Shown: positions 9,801 to 17,429, numbered from the stretch's first letter. The stretch: 64,000 nucleotides of DNA from Strongylocentrotus purpuratus (GCF_000002235.5 NW_022145615.1:29004921-29068920); one strand, 5' to 3'. Notes: a model not told the origin generated them from the letters alone. Made by a program: numbers and translations.

Positions 9801-11614
9801 GAAGGAAAAACTGCGCCATCTACACGTTCGTAATGGCGTTATCACAGTTTTTCCTTCATAATCATTTTGCCTTCGGCGTAGACTAGAAGGGATGAGATTG
9901 ACGGCAGCGAGAGTTTAACACGGCTTGCAAGATTTTCAACATGGATGTCGATTTTGACCCATAATTTCCTTAAAAGGGACCATTAAACGGATTATATCAA
10001 TAAAGTTAGTAAGTGGAACCGAGGTCTAGGCCTAATTTAAAATTGGAAATGAACGAGGTAAAATGACATTTTGGGGGATTTTGGGGGCATAACAATACGG
10101 CTGTGGCAAGTTTGTGGGAGGGGCCTAGCGGCTAAAATCTAGCGGAATAAGTTCAACACAGGCTGGCATAGGCAGTCGTTCAGTCTCTATAACCGGAGGT
10201 CTAGTGGAGCCAGACGTAGTCTCAGTGGAACAACCGACGATTATAGAGACTGAAGCTTTCGGTCTAGAGTAGAGTCTCCGGTTTGCGGCATCGCCCGGTT
10301 TGCGGCCAGGGGTATTTGTTTCAAAAATAAAATGAATATGACTCGATAATAATCATTGAAACGTACCGTGGATTCCACGGTAAGTTCTGCTTTGCCGAAA
10401 ACGTCCGTAGCAGGTGCTCCTATCGGTACGGAGTATCCCTCAGCGATGTCGGAAATCTACGGCACCAGTCGCCGATGAAAATTCCAGCAGGTGCTAACTT
10501 TTAAGTTAACAGATCGAGGCATGACTAAATCAATATTGTAGCTCTATTTGTCCGATATTTGTCCGATTGGAGGTGAAATTTGATGTTTTTGTGGAAGTAT
10601 GATGGCTGTGGTCTGTCTCCTATCGCAGATATTTTGATTGTGCCACCGCATGGCCAGTTGCATGGGGTGGCCGCAAACCGGCACGTAATTACGTGTTTTT
10701 CTGGTTTGCGGCGGGGGGTGTTAATACACACATAACATGCGGGATCGTGTATGATGGTATGTGTGCTGATGTGTGTACCCGCTATGACCCGATAGTTTCT
10801 AGTAGTACGTACCCCCGTATGGGATGATCCATTCGAGGAAAAGGTGAAATTGTTTAAAACTTCACAAATTTACCGTAGCAACAGATAAACATGAGAATTT
10901 GGGTTACCCGTAGTAATTTGGTACAGGCTTTCATCGTGACGTAGCGCATAAAGCTTTGTGACGTACGCGTGCCGCAAACCGGTACTGCGTGCCCGCAAAC
11001 CGGGGAACTCGAAGCATTTCGAAACGTGGTCAATGCTGACCACGCTGTGGGTCAGTTAGGTTATTTGTGACTTCTATTTAATAAGTAAGTATATGGACTC
11101 TTTATTGAGGGTATTGAAGTATTCTGTGAGTATTCCAATAAAAATAGAATCGGCAGTTCCCGCCGATCGGCCGCAGACCGGAACCACTACTCTAGATCTA
11201 GACCTAGGTATGCTTCTGAACTAGGCCTAGCGCCGGATCAGCTATTTAAATCTTTTGTAAATTTTGCACCGTATCAAGGAGTTTAAGGGTTCTTTTGGTA
11301 TGTTACAGTGGGGTATCTCCACGTCGGAGTTTCGGGTCAAAGTCTGGATATGTCTATGATGCTATCCGAATCCAAATCCATGCTCACCAGGCCAGGTAAG
11401 GCCCTCGCTCCGATCCATCGCGCCTTAGCTCCCCATGACTGTGTCGATCGACGACTGCAGTCGTTGCTCAAAGAATGCTAACTTACCCGCAACTTGAACA
11501 AGTATCTCTTTTCGCAGGAGGATCAATCGGCACTTCAGCTAATTCTGCAAAAAAAGTCTCCTCATCGTCATCATTCTCTTGAATTGAAAGAATTTGAGTG
11601 GATTCGTCCTCCAT
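755..11614 (-). CDS. DTWD2: DTWD2-type tRNA-uridine aminocarboxypropyltransferase, six exons
   Basis: The family transfers the 3-amino-3-carboxypropyl group of S-adenosylmethionine to uridine in the tRNA D-loop (acp3U). I joined exons 11614-11487, 6007-5822, 5344-5137, 4241-4113, 1860-1755 and 804-755. All introns have GT/AG ends, codon phases agree at every junction, and the total is 807 nt: 268 residues plus stop, against about 298 in human DTWD2 from memory. Visible marks are an acidic N-terminus (residues 13-19), a CSSCGRP zinc-type motif at 39-45 with a further Cys at 51, YIIQHPNEE with LRTVPIL in exon 2, the DTW-family core DGTW at 153-156, and the conserved C-terminal block TVESAAIALSVLERN. 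There is no signal peptide or membrane segment, so the protein is probably nuclear or cytoplasmic. Spacing of the blocks fits DTWD2 better than DTWD1. Only the last exon is uncertain. Confidence 0.9.
1605..1752. repeat. Dispersed repeat with AAAGACCAC inverted motifs
   Basis: GACCACCACAAAGACCAC, CAAAGACCACTTTTC and CCACTGGTGGTCTTTAAAGA form overlapping inverted repeats, ending GACAGGTTTGACTGTACTTA at the DTWD2 exon 5 donor. A related copy near 46016-46150 starts AGAGTCAAATCTGTGTACAA then AGACCA. It is probably a small inverted-repeat transposon; exact ends are unclear. Confidence 0.5.
1755..1860 (-). CDS. DTWD2: DTWD2 exon 5
   Basis: The exon runs from a TTTAG acceptor to a GTAAGT donor at 1754-1749, with 35 codons plus one base (residues 218-252). 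The translation ILAKPLRAMCQFQMNHGAVV then HHSKEYL matches the family C-terminal block (LRPLQALCSFQLQHGA then SKEHLL in human, from memory). The donor overlaps or directly abuts the end of a dispersed repeat, so intron 5 begins inside transposon-derived sequence. Confidence 0.9.
1955..2150. mobile_element. MITE of the TTTAAAGCCC family, copy 1
   Basis: The ends TTTAAAGGCCATCTGTACTA and AGTACAGTGGGGCTTTAAA are inverted and each carries TTTAAA, so a TTAA-type target is possible. The core GACAGGTGG..ATCTCATCAA, AGCTCTCAATTAACATAAGA and CCGATTAGGCATTGT recurs in three other units at 32.6-33.0 and 50.9 kb. Length is about 195 bp and it is non-coding. Confidence 0.75.
2196..2496. mobile_element. Palindromic MITE, TA-flanked, copy 1
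   Basis: The ends GGCCATTTTCGTAATGTAAC and its reverse complement are flanked by TA on both sides (2194-2195, 2497-2498). The arms extend inward for well over 100 bp (AAGTGCCTCAATACAAATTA is shared), so nearly the whole element folds into a hairpin. TA target duplication suggests Tc1/mariner-like mobilisation. It has no coding capacity and lies in DTWD2 intron 4. Confidence 0.8.
2673..2861 (+). mobile_element. SINE with 7SL-like head
   Basis: The head reads CCCGGCGTTGTGGCGTGCAC then CTGTATTTCAGCTA, which aligns by eye with the 5' Alu domain of 7SL RNA (GGTGGCGCGTGCCTGTAGTCCCAGCTA, split here as GGTGGCGCGTGC and CTGTAGTCCCAGCTA). A polymerase III B-box-like GGTTCGAAAAT follows at about 2746. 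The tail has GATGGTGACATTAAAGGTCG, ACACGTCTGTAAAAAC and a CA-rich end. A 3' fragment of the same family lies at 55406-55535. It sits in DTWD2 intron 4, antisense to the gene. Confidence 0.65.
3699..3994. mobile_element. MITE with GGGGGTGTTTCACAAAGATC ends
   Basis: The left end GGGGTGTTTCACAAAGATCT and right end AGGATCTTTGTGAAACACCC are inverted, about 26 bp with one or two mismatches; the AAGTT / ACTTAG step continues the pairing. The AT-rich body of about 295 bp has no open frame. It lies in DTWD2 intron 4. The target duplication is not clear. Confidence 0.75.
4113..4241 (-). CDS. DTWD2: DTWD2 exon 4
   Basis: This exon is exactly 43 codons in phase 0 at both ends, residues 175-217. The acceptor reads TTATTCCAG and the donor GTAATC, which is weaker than average. 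SSEYTIRTQP and CTVESAAIALSVLERNPEI match the conserved C-terminal half of DTWD2, where human has a similar SSQYVIRMQP and LECAAVALSILEKN. Confidence 0.92.
4822..5114. mobile_element. Palindromic MITE, same family, copy 2
   Basis: The ends GGCCATTTTCATAATT and CATTACGAAAATGGCC and the internal CTTTGTGAAGTGCCTTGATG match copy 1 at 2196-2496. TA precedes the left end, and the right flank is TT. The copy is more diverged. Its right end is 22 bp from DTWD2 exon 3. Confidence 0.75.
5137..5344 (-). CDS. DTWD2: DTWD2 exon 3 with the DGTW core
   Basis: The acceptor is ACTCCAG and the donor is GTGAGT at 5136-5131. The 208-nt exon encodes residues 106-174. It holds TIVLFPGPDAIDI, a short Pro-rich linker, and ILVMDGTWHQATSIF, the DTW signature that gives the family its name and is thought to line the S-adenosylmethionine site. 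A small palindromic transposon ends 22 bp downstream of the exon inside intron 3. Confidence 0.93.
5822..6007 (-). CDS. DTWD2: DTWD2 exon 2
   Basis: The exon follows a pyrimidine-rich acceptor (TTTCTTCTTACAG) and ends at a GTATAA donor. It encodes residues 44-104 plus two bases: RPVSVGLC completes the cysteine motif, and CVYIIQHPNEEKRLLRTV and CQVIKGKRFSEK follow. These blocks match vertebrate DTWD2 (YIIQHPAEEN, LRTVPLL, GRRFSE) as I remember them. Confidence 0.92.
6395..6550 (-). mobile_element. Old LINE fragment, ORF2 C-terminus
   Basis: The minus strand reads WLSLNYLNTGNERCRVLMQR then WGFGDEQTACECSQEQTMEH. This fits the tail of many LINE polyproteins, which end in an LNRLRTG...HRWG...C.CG..QTMEHI-like Cys motif (family pattern from memory). 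Frame is lost afterwards and the expected following Cys-Pro is not in phase, so it is a decayed scrap in DTWD2 intron 1, just upstream of exon 2. It is unrelated in sequence to the LINE at 61.5 kb. Confidence 0.55.
6905..6956. repeat. Left copy of a ~50-bp inverted repeat spanning intron 1
   Basis: TTGACCTGTAACTCCGGCGT then GGATATACCCCACTAAGACA pairs, in reverse complement, with 11291-11340 at roughly 80% identity. The pair is 4.4 kb apart and could be the ends of a decayed transposon into which other elements later inserted. Confidence 0.5.
7087..7861. mobile_element. TATA-flanked MITE with CpG-rich interior
   Basis: GAGTAAAGGAGGGGGT at 7087 and its exact reverse complement ending at 7861 are flanked by TATA on both sides, and pairing continues with mismatches for about 10 bp. 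The 775-bp body contains a CpG-rich block (7500-7640) unlike any neighbouring DNA. Within it ATGGCGAGCACCGGGAAGCT starts an open frame MASTGKLRRGIPAPPASAID, then 50-60 more codons of less protein-like composition. No transposase is encoded. Confidence 0.65.
7862..8532. other. Intron 1 sequence between elements
   Basis: Mixed-composition sequence without a credible exon. A GC-rich imperfect hairpin lies at 8448-8514 (CCCGAACTCCCGAAGCTTCG and GGAGCTTCCCGGAGTTATGG). The tail GGTATGCTT at 8524-8532 is repeated at 11207-11215. Confidence 0.45.
8533..9374. mobile_element. Giant foldback element 1
   Basis: Left arm 8533-8973 and right arm 9007-9374 are near-perfect inverted repeats around a 33-nt spacer. 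Ends read TAGACCGAAAGCTTCAGTCT. The right arm lacks about 75 bp next to the spacer that the left arm keeps (8882-8958). Both arms carry the same 63-codon open frame (8691-8882 plus, 9018-9212 minus; MTNLPRPYCYAPKIPQNVIF at its start). This mirrored frame probably reflects arm identity rather than a gene. Confidence 0.85.
9384..10266. mobile_element. Giant foldback element 2
   Basis: Arms 9384-9813 and 9845-10266 (about 430 bp each) pair almost perfectly around a 31-nt spacer. The copy is 90% or more identical to foldback 1 and separated from it by only nine bases. The spacer is the reverse complement of the foldback 1 spacer. Small indels (loss of ATGACAA after CCCACAAAC) break the open frame seen in foldback 1. 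Confidence 0.88.
10267..11206. mobile_element. Element with iterated GCCGCAAACCGG motifs
   Basis: The inverted ends are CTAGAGTAGAGTCTCCGGTT and, reversed, CTAGAGTAGTGGTTCCGGTC. GCCGCAAACCGG or a one-mismatch form occurs seven times in both orientations: 10278, 10295, 10670, 10701, 10971, 10991 and 11170. Clustering near both ends resembles subterminal transposase-binding repeats. There is no long open frame. It directly abuts foldback 2. Confidence 0.65.
11291..11340. repeat. Right copy of the ~50-bp inverted repeat
   Basis: ATGTTACAGTGGGGTATCTC then CACGTCGGAGTTTCGGGTCA is the inverted partner of 6905-6956. A second shared block (GAACTAG..GCGCC..GATCAG) lies just outside the left copy (6871-6896) but inside the right copy (11213-11243), so the arrangement is not a simple transposon. 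Confidence 0.5.
11487..11614 (-). CDS. DTWD2: DTWD2 exon 1
   Basis: The ATG at 11614-11612 is preceded by CACAAA and begins MEDESTQ. The exon encodes residues 1-42 plus two bases of codon 43 and ends at a strong GTAAGT donor (11486-11481). The N-terminal 38 residues are acidic and low in structure. The exon closes on CSSC, the first half of the cysteine cluster, and codon 43 (Gly) is completed by exon 2, restoring the family motif CxxCxRP. This junction is what fixes the gene start and makes intron 1 about 5.5 kb. Confidence 0.87.
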
Positions 11615-11705
11615 TTTGTGACAAGTAAAGGGTAAAACGACGTCGGCAAGATCAAGAATCACTCGTGTAAAACTTGTGGTGTGGCCGAAGAGAAAAATAA
11701 GAAAA
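11615..11705 (-). promoter_or_regulatory. DTWD2 5' UTR and proximal promoter (approximate)
   Basis: The stretch just upstream of the DTWD2 ATG is less AT-rich than its surroundings, contains CpG-bearing CCGACGTCGT on the minus strand and TTCTTCTCTTCGG further out. It is bounded by a dispersed repeat that begins near 11.79 kb, so the unique promoter is short. I see no clear TATA box, and the transcription start cannot be placed from sequence alone. Confidence 0.35.
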
Positions 11706-11784
11706 GAAAAAATTCATCTGAAACTGAGCCACACAACAACAAAATTAGACCACAACTAGACATATAATACTTGTTTGGAACAAG

Positions 11785-12955
11785 TATAGGTGGGCTGGTC
11801 AACTAAAATTTGAGACAAAATAGAGCAAAAATAAGCGACATACTGCTTACAAATTCGTAAAAGACAATATCATGTAGATTCATAACGTGAACTAGATTCT
11901 CCTTCTATAGGCATAACACGCAAATTATGAAGTTTTTGACATGAGGCCTTTAATCAAAATTTTCACTATGATGACGTCATCAAAATGAAAAATGGTTATT
12001 ACTGCGCTTGTAGAAAATTGTCTTAGCTACAACATATCGAAATTTTGAAGAAAATTGATCAATATTTACAGAGATACAATCAATTTTACATAAATATGCT
12101 GACGTCATAATATGCAAATTCGTATTTTGAGTTCCAAGGCCATTGTGATGATGTCACGATACACTTAATGGCCAAATGAGACATGGAATCATATTTCCGA
12201 CTCATACTCTATCTTAATATGAAAAAAATTGAGGATCCCGGTGCATTCCAAAGAGCTATAACAGATTTTGTATGGGCATGTTTTTGCCCATATATGCTAT
12301 GTATTAAAAGACCTCGCGCGCACTGACATTTATCTTGAATTTACGCTCATCTTGTTAATAATGGTCAAAAAGAGATAAACATGGAATCAAATTCCTTGAA
12401 AAAATATGAGAAATATCATGAATGAAAAAAAAATGGCGATTCTATGTTTTTTAATGGTGTTACGCGCGAAAACGCGCGCGCATGCTCGTACGCGCGATTT
12501 TTTATAAAATGCTTAAAATGACCTGAAACGTATGCAAAATAAATTTGAGACGATTTTGAGCATTTAAAAATTTTGCGCGCGCACTGACGCGCGGACGTAC
12601 TTGCACGCGCGCGTTTTTTGACATGAAATTGACCGGACTGATATTGACCTTGATCATGATAAATATGAATGAGAAATGATTTACCGTTATGAAAATATGA
12701 TCATGAGTAAATTTTCAGAAAATTTCACAAAATGGCGCCTAGATGACGTCATCAGTCAAGGTCAAGGTTTTAAACCTTACCGTGTTTTCTCCATATGCCT
12801 ATACATATGTGTGCCAAATTTCAAGTTATTTGATTTAGCCATTTTCAAGTTATCTTGTTAACAAAAAAGTGGTTAGAAATAAAATAAATAAATAATAATA
12901 AAGGCAATTTTAACAAAATTATAAGGTGGTCTGTATAGATACAGCCCACCTGATA
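11785..12955. repeat. 1.2-kb dispersed non-coding element, superfamily unclear
   Basis: The left end has GGAACAAGTATAGGTGGGCT and the right end GTATAGATACAGCCCACCTG, an inverted GGTGGGCT core. The body holds several TGACGTCAT sites, stretches of ACGCGCGCGC, and a 3' part (GTGCCAAATTTCAAGTTATT then AACAAAAAAGTGG) with an AAATAAATAAATAATAATAA tract. I recall similar composition in marine invertebrate repeats but cannot name the family. The 61-codon frame at 12676 is not credible. Confidence 0.5.
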
Positions 12956-13339
12956 AGCCAAGATTCCAAAATTCGTATTACTATGAAAGAAATATGCAAA
13001 GAATATCTAAGAATTCGTATGTGTGTTTATTACATACTTTAAAAAAAAATTGTCCTTCGTTTCTCCGCCTTCTGTTTTTACTTATTGACCAGGCAATGCT
13101 TTGACAGAAATTACTTTGACAGGCATATTTTTGTTAAAATATCTCTTTTTGAGAATTGACTCAGGGTATGTGGTATATTATAAAACAAATATTGACAGCT
13201 TATTTTTCGGGTCACGGTTAAGCTATAGCTCCTCGGGGAATTTTGAACGTGAAGATGCTCTATGGTACATTCTGAGGCATTTTTGAATGAGTAAATTGAA
13301 CATTATTTGTATGTGATTTTATTTGGGGTGAGTTAAAAG

Positions 13340-13375
13340 GAGGCGTGCGCCCCCACGCCCCTGGATCCGCCCCTG
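13340..13375 (+). mobile_element. Solo terminal end of a hAT-like element
   Basis: CGCCCCCACGCCCCTGGATC then CGCCCCTG is, reversed, CAGGGGCGGATCCAGGGGCG, a start typical of hAT non-autonomous elements. No partner end was found upstream, so only a fragment remains. Confidence 0.4.
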
Positions 13376-13439
13376 ACTATGCAGTACTGCACTTGTTATG
13401 CACTAGTTTCAACTCGATGAGCATAACAACAACAACAAC

Positions 13440-13850
13440 TGTACAACAATAATATCAATGATAATAATGATGATTGTAATAATGAACATAGTAATAATAT
13501 TGTTAATGATAAAATAATGATGAATATGATGATGATAATGATGATGAATAATGAGGATAGTGATGATGTTGATGATGACGACGATGATGATAATGATGCT
13601 GATGATGATGATAATGATGATGAATAATGAGGATAATGATGATGTTGATGATGACGACGATGATGATAATGATGCTGATGATGATGATAACAATGATTTT
13701 GATACTGATGATCATAATAATATAATGATGATAGTATTGGTGGAGATAATGAGGATGATAATGGCGATGAGAAATATGATGATGGGGATGATGATAATAA
13801 TGATGATGATGACGACGATGATGATGATGATTATGATAACGATGTTGATC

Positions 13851-13893
<43 letters not shown>

Positions 13894-14065
13894 TTGATAA
13901 CAATGATGACGATGGTGATATTGATAAAAAATGATGATGATGATGAGGATGATGATGATAACAATGATGATGATGATAATGATGACGATGATGATTATGA
14001 TGATGACGACGATGATGATGGCATTGACGATGATGACGATGATGATGATGATGATGTTAGCGTAG
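13440..14065 (+). repeat. (ATG)n-rich satellite-like tract with a 76-bp duplication
   Basis: About 620 bp of GAT/ATG-derived repeats with interspersed AAT, GAC and GTT variants. A 76-bp unit is directly repeated at 13541-13616 and 13617-13692 (starts ATGATGAATAATGAGGATA). The pure (ATG)n core is around 13850-13893. All long open frames in this interval are repeat artefacts on both strands. Confidence 0.95.
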
Positions 14066-14572
14066 CGTAAGTTTATATTTAAGAGATACTGGTGCCATTG
14101 TATTATTTGAACATAATTTTTGAGAGTTAGTTAGGGCCATGTGCTGAGTATAATAATTATGATGCGGTATAGGATGTCGTATTATATTTTTATTAACGCT
14201 TCTTCCTCCTTCCTACTTAATTTCTCTCCCTTTTCAACATTCAATTGGGGAGGGGGCACGTTCCCCGCCTTATGTTCACCTTTATTCTGGAATAGTTATA
14301 TAGCAGCTTAAGCGTCTACGACGTCTCCAAAGAAATAAGATTTAGAATTGTTTTCCCCTCAAACACAATGTAGGCATCATTCCATTTCCCACCCTATACG
14401 TTTACTCGAATTTCCCCAAAGAAAATACGTCAGTGTTTTTTTTCCCGAGCAAGACTCGGGAGAAAAAGAAGGGGGAGAAAACGGGACGAGAAGCGGCGAA
14501 GCGGGGGTTGACACAGTCCATACAGTTTTTGATGAGCAATAACAACAGCTGCAAATATTGAACACTTGTAAT

Positions 14573-15394
14573 CAGGGGCGACGGAGTGACTTTCAAAGTG
14601 AGGGGAGGTACCAACAAAGAAAGCACTTTCTGAAAAAGGGCACCTTCAAAGGGAAATCTCAAAGCGAATATATACAATCTTTTAGACATTGGTGAATACA
14701 ACTACATTGTGATAACATTGTCAGGGATGACATGGTTTAAGCATCATCATTATTTGCAGTTCGGTGTGATGAACTGAAAAATCCTTTGCGAGCGAGCAAA
14801 GCGAGTGATACAAAAATTTAAGATTTTTGAGGTCGCAGTGCAAAAAGTTACTATTATAAAGAGAGAAAAAAACCAATCCTGATGGGATAATAAACACATT
14901 CTCATAACGGAAGACTTAAAAGCGAGCTTGGGGGAATTTGCTCTTAAACGCGTTCAATGATGAGAATGAAAGGGGCATTTAATAGGGGCATTTATCGGAG
15001 GTGAAAAGGGGCTTTTATGAGAAGGGGGTGGGATCTTATAAAAAAGAAAAAGTGGCACATGTTCAAATAAACGGGGCACTCATCAGAGATGAAAAGGGGA
15101 TAATTATGAAAAGGTGAAGGGGTACTTATAATAATAATAATAATAATGATATTGTATTCTTGAATAGCGCTCATATCTGCCAGACTTGACACTCCTGGCG
15201 CTCCCGATTACTACCCTGGCAAAATAAAAGGGGCACTTATCAGAGGTGAAAAGGGCAAGGAGCACTTTTACAAATGAATAGGGGCACTTGTCAAGATAAA
15301 AGGAGCTTTTTTCCTATGTAAAAAGGGACACTTTTGGAGTACTTGAAAAAGTGTGGGGGCACTGTGCTCCCTGCCCCCCGGAGGGCCGTCTCTG
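14573..15394. mobile_element. Non-autonomous hAT element with 8-bp target duplication
   Basis: CTTGTAAT occurs immediately before (14565-14572) and after (15395-15402) the element. The ends are CAGGGGCGACGG and, reversed, CAGAGACGGCCC, the CAG-start expected of hAT. The interior is built of a degenerate AAGGGGCACTTATCAGAGGT unit in about eight versions. A separate ATAATAATAATAATAATGAT-tailed retroposon scrap lies inside at 15129-15225. There is no transposase frame. Confidence 0.8.
15129..15225 (-). mobile_element. Retroposon 3' tail inserted in the hAT element
   Basis: A run of (ATA)n is followed by TGAATAGCGCTCATATCTGC and CTGGCGCTC, a pattern I recall as an echinoderm LINE/SINE 3' end read backwards. 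It interrupts the GGGGCACTTAT units of the surrounding hAT element, so it is younger than that element. Confidence 0.4.
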
Positions 15395-15402
15395 CTTGTA
15401 AT

Positions 15403-15731
15403 ACACTACTGCTACAGGGCGGTATTATTTTACCTCAGGTTAATTGGATTTGATTCATCTATTTTTTTTATCAGATAAAAGTCGTCAAGTTCAGGACGTT
15501 AAACCGATTAATAGTAAACAAAACACCATTCGGAAAACAGTACCAGTCCTTTCCTGTCAAATTGCACGACTGGTCTACCTTTATTTCTTTTTTAAAATCA
15601 ATAAAAAAAAGAGATTATTTGTATAATTAAACAGATTTTTACAATTAGAAATGTATCATCTTTCTGTATTGTCATCACTTCTTTCTAATTCAATGTAACA
15701 TGCATCGATAGGGTGAAAATAATTTCCGTTT

Positions 15732-15821
<90 letters not shown>

Positions 15822-16427
15822 ATGTAGAATTCCCCTGTATGTGAGAAGTGGGTGTGGCATCGTTACCCCTCAGCTGAAATTCTAGTCTGAATTACAAAGC
15901 CCCGTAATTGGTATGCAAGATTAATAGACAATCACCTGATCATGATCCATGGATTACTGATTTATAACAGCAACATCATTCCAATAAACAGGCCTGTACC
16001 CATCCATATGGATTATAATCAGGAAAAAAATTGGTTCTTGAAGTAAAATCCCTTTCCAAATGCAGTTTAAGAATTGTTATGGTAAATCTGCGACTGCAAT
16101 TTACAGACTACGCGCATATCTTGGAGAGTTGAGGCGTGACCTTTTGATACCACCTGTAAACTACGTTGGTAGTATTTAGGATATTTGTATGCAGTGTGGT
16201 TTGTCGTATTGATCATTGTCCCGAAATCTATCGTAGATGGATTGTCGATCTACCGTTCATGTATAATTAATCGAACAGAATTTTATACGACATCGTCGAT
16301 CGTCTGCGAACACAAAGGTCTGATTGTTGTAAGAACGTTCGCACCTTCACCTAGGTCAGGTCGTCGTATGTTGATTAATTTTACGGGTAGGTTGAGGCGG
16401 TAGCGCTGCATACATCACGCATAGGAA
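15403..16427. other. Upstream region of the 16428 exon
   Basis: Apart from the (GA)n tract this kilobase is unique-looking. From about 16090 GC and CpG content rise (GGTCAGGTCGTCGTATG near 16354), as expected near a promoter or 5' UTR. The 72-codon frame at 16185 begins with a non-ATG start and ends 25 bp before the ATG; it could be upstream 5' UTR. Confidence 0.35.
15735..15819 (+). repeat. Pure (GA)n microsatellite
   Basis: About 42 uninterrupted GA dinucleotides, the purest long microsatellite of the window. It lies about 610 bp upstream of the putative 16428 coding exon, where it could affect chromatin or promoter structure, but nothing in the sequence proves a role. Confidence 0.97.
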
Positions 16428-16868
16428 ATGTTTTATTTGAGCGGTGTCAGTGCATCAGAAGGCGAGGCAGCAGCACAAGAGGTTTTGGTGAACAGTACCT
16501 ATTCGAAGGACCCTAATAGCAGCATGACGCAACACGCAAGCCTAACTCCTGATCTTGCTGGATTAGAAGATACCTTGGAACAATCAGGGCTGCTCCTGAC
16601 CAAGAAAAATGTTGCCAGGGATGAGGATTTTATCATCGAAGTGCAGGAGGTATTCAACAAGGGTTATCTGCCGCTGCATTCGTTGCTAGCGTTACCCGTA
16701 TGTTGGGCGGCGGCGAAGATTCTACCGGCTCCTAATCGCCCGCGAAATATGGACTTATTCGACGAGGAAGATAGTTTGGATATCGCCGTCGTCTTGGCTT
16801 TTCAGAAGGCTGCCCAAAGCCTTCGCACACCGGCGATCATTGATGTGCATCGATGCAGCAGAATGTCG
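16428..16868 (+). CDS. Probable first coding exon of an unrecognised gene
   Basis: An ATG at 16428 opens 147 codons that run without a stop into a GTAAGA donor at 16869, phase 0. Base composition shifts here to a CpG-containing, codon-like pattern unlike the flanking AT-rich DNA. The protein starts MFYLSGVSASEGEAAAQEVL, has a Ser/Thr-rich stretch, an acidic-polar helix-like part around 43-75, a hydrophobic patch LPLHSLLALPVCWAAAKIL (about 81-99), then NMDLFDEEDSLDIAVVLAFQ (about 108-127), and ends HRCSRMS. A second possible start is Met33. There is no signal peptide and no domain I recognise. It lies divergently from DTWD2, 4.8 kb away. It may be a lineage-specific or rapidly evolving N-terminus, or less likely a chance open frame. 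Confidence 0.55.
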
Positions 16869-17429
16869 GTAAGAAAATACCACAAATTGTATGCTTTACG
16901 TTTTTATCAATAGCATGATTACGCCAAATCGCCGTTACTGTAAACAGATTACCGTGATCGTGAAATACTTTTGTTTGTATCTATTGTTAGTGAATTATAT
17001 TGTAATGTCCTTAATCTCTTATTACATAATTTGGAGAGGTGGAAGTGGTTTGATTATTTAGCAAACAGTGGTCATGAAATCCAGGCATTTAACCTTGAAG
17101 TGTTGCATGACTTTCAGCTAGCCCTTTAACTACGATTCAAGCTCATTTACATTCAGGTGTGATGTAACAGTGTTAATAGATCCAGTAGATACTACAATCA
17201 GGGAGTTGATAGGAATAACTCCCTGCTACAATGCAAACACTTAAGAATCAAGTAGACCTAGGTCTCCTTGCCTACATAATATATACATATAGGTATGATT
17301 GATTTGGAATATTAAATCTGGTTATAAATCCCTGAGATGTCTTGTTTTATAGTTTCCACAATAATGCAAAACAGTGTCACAATTTGTGTCATATCTTCAG
17401 TAAAGGCACACTATTTTCTTTGACTAGAT

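Noticed and set aside
13409-14070. Long Ser/Ile/His- or Asp/Met-rich open frames on both strands
   Set aside because: All arise from the (ATG)n tract; there is no codon structure or splice context.
16185-16403. 72-codon frame upstream of the 16428 exon
   Set aside because: It needs a TTG start and ends before the ATG; more likely 5' UTR or promoter.
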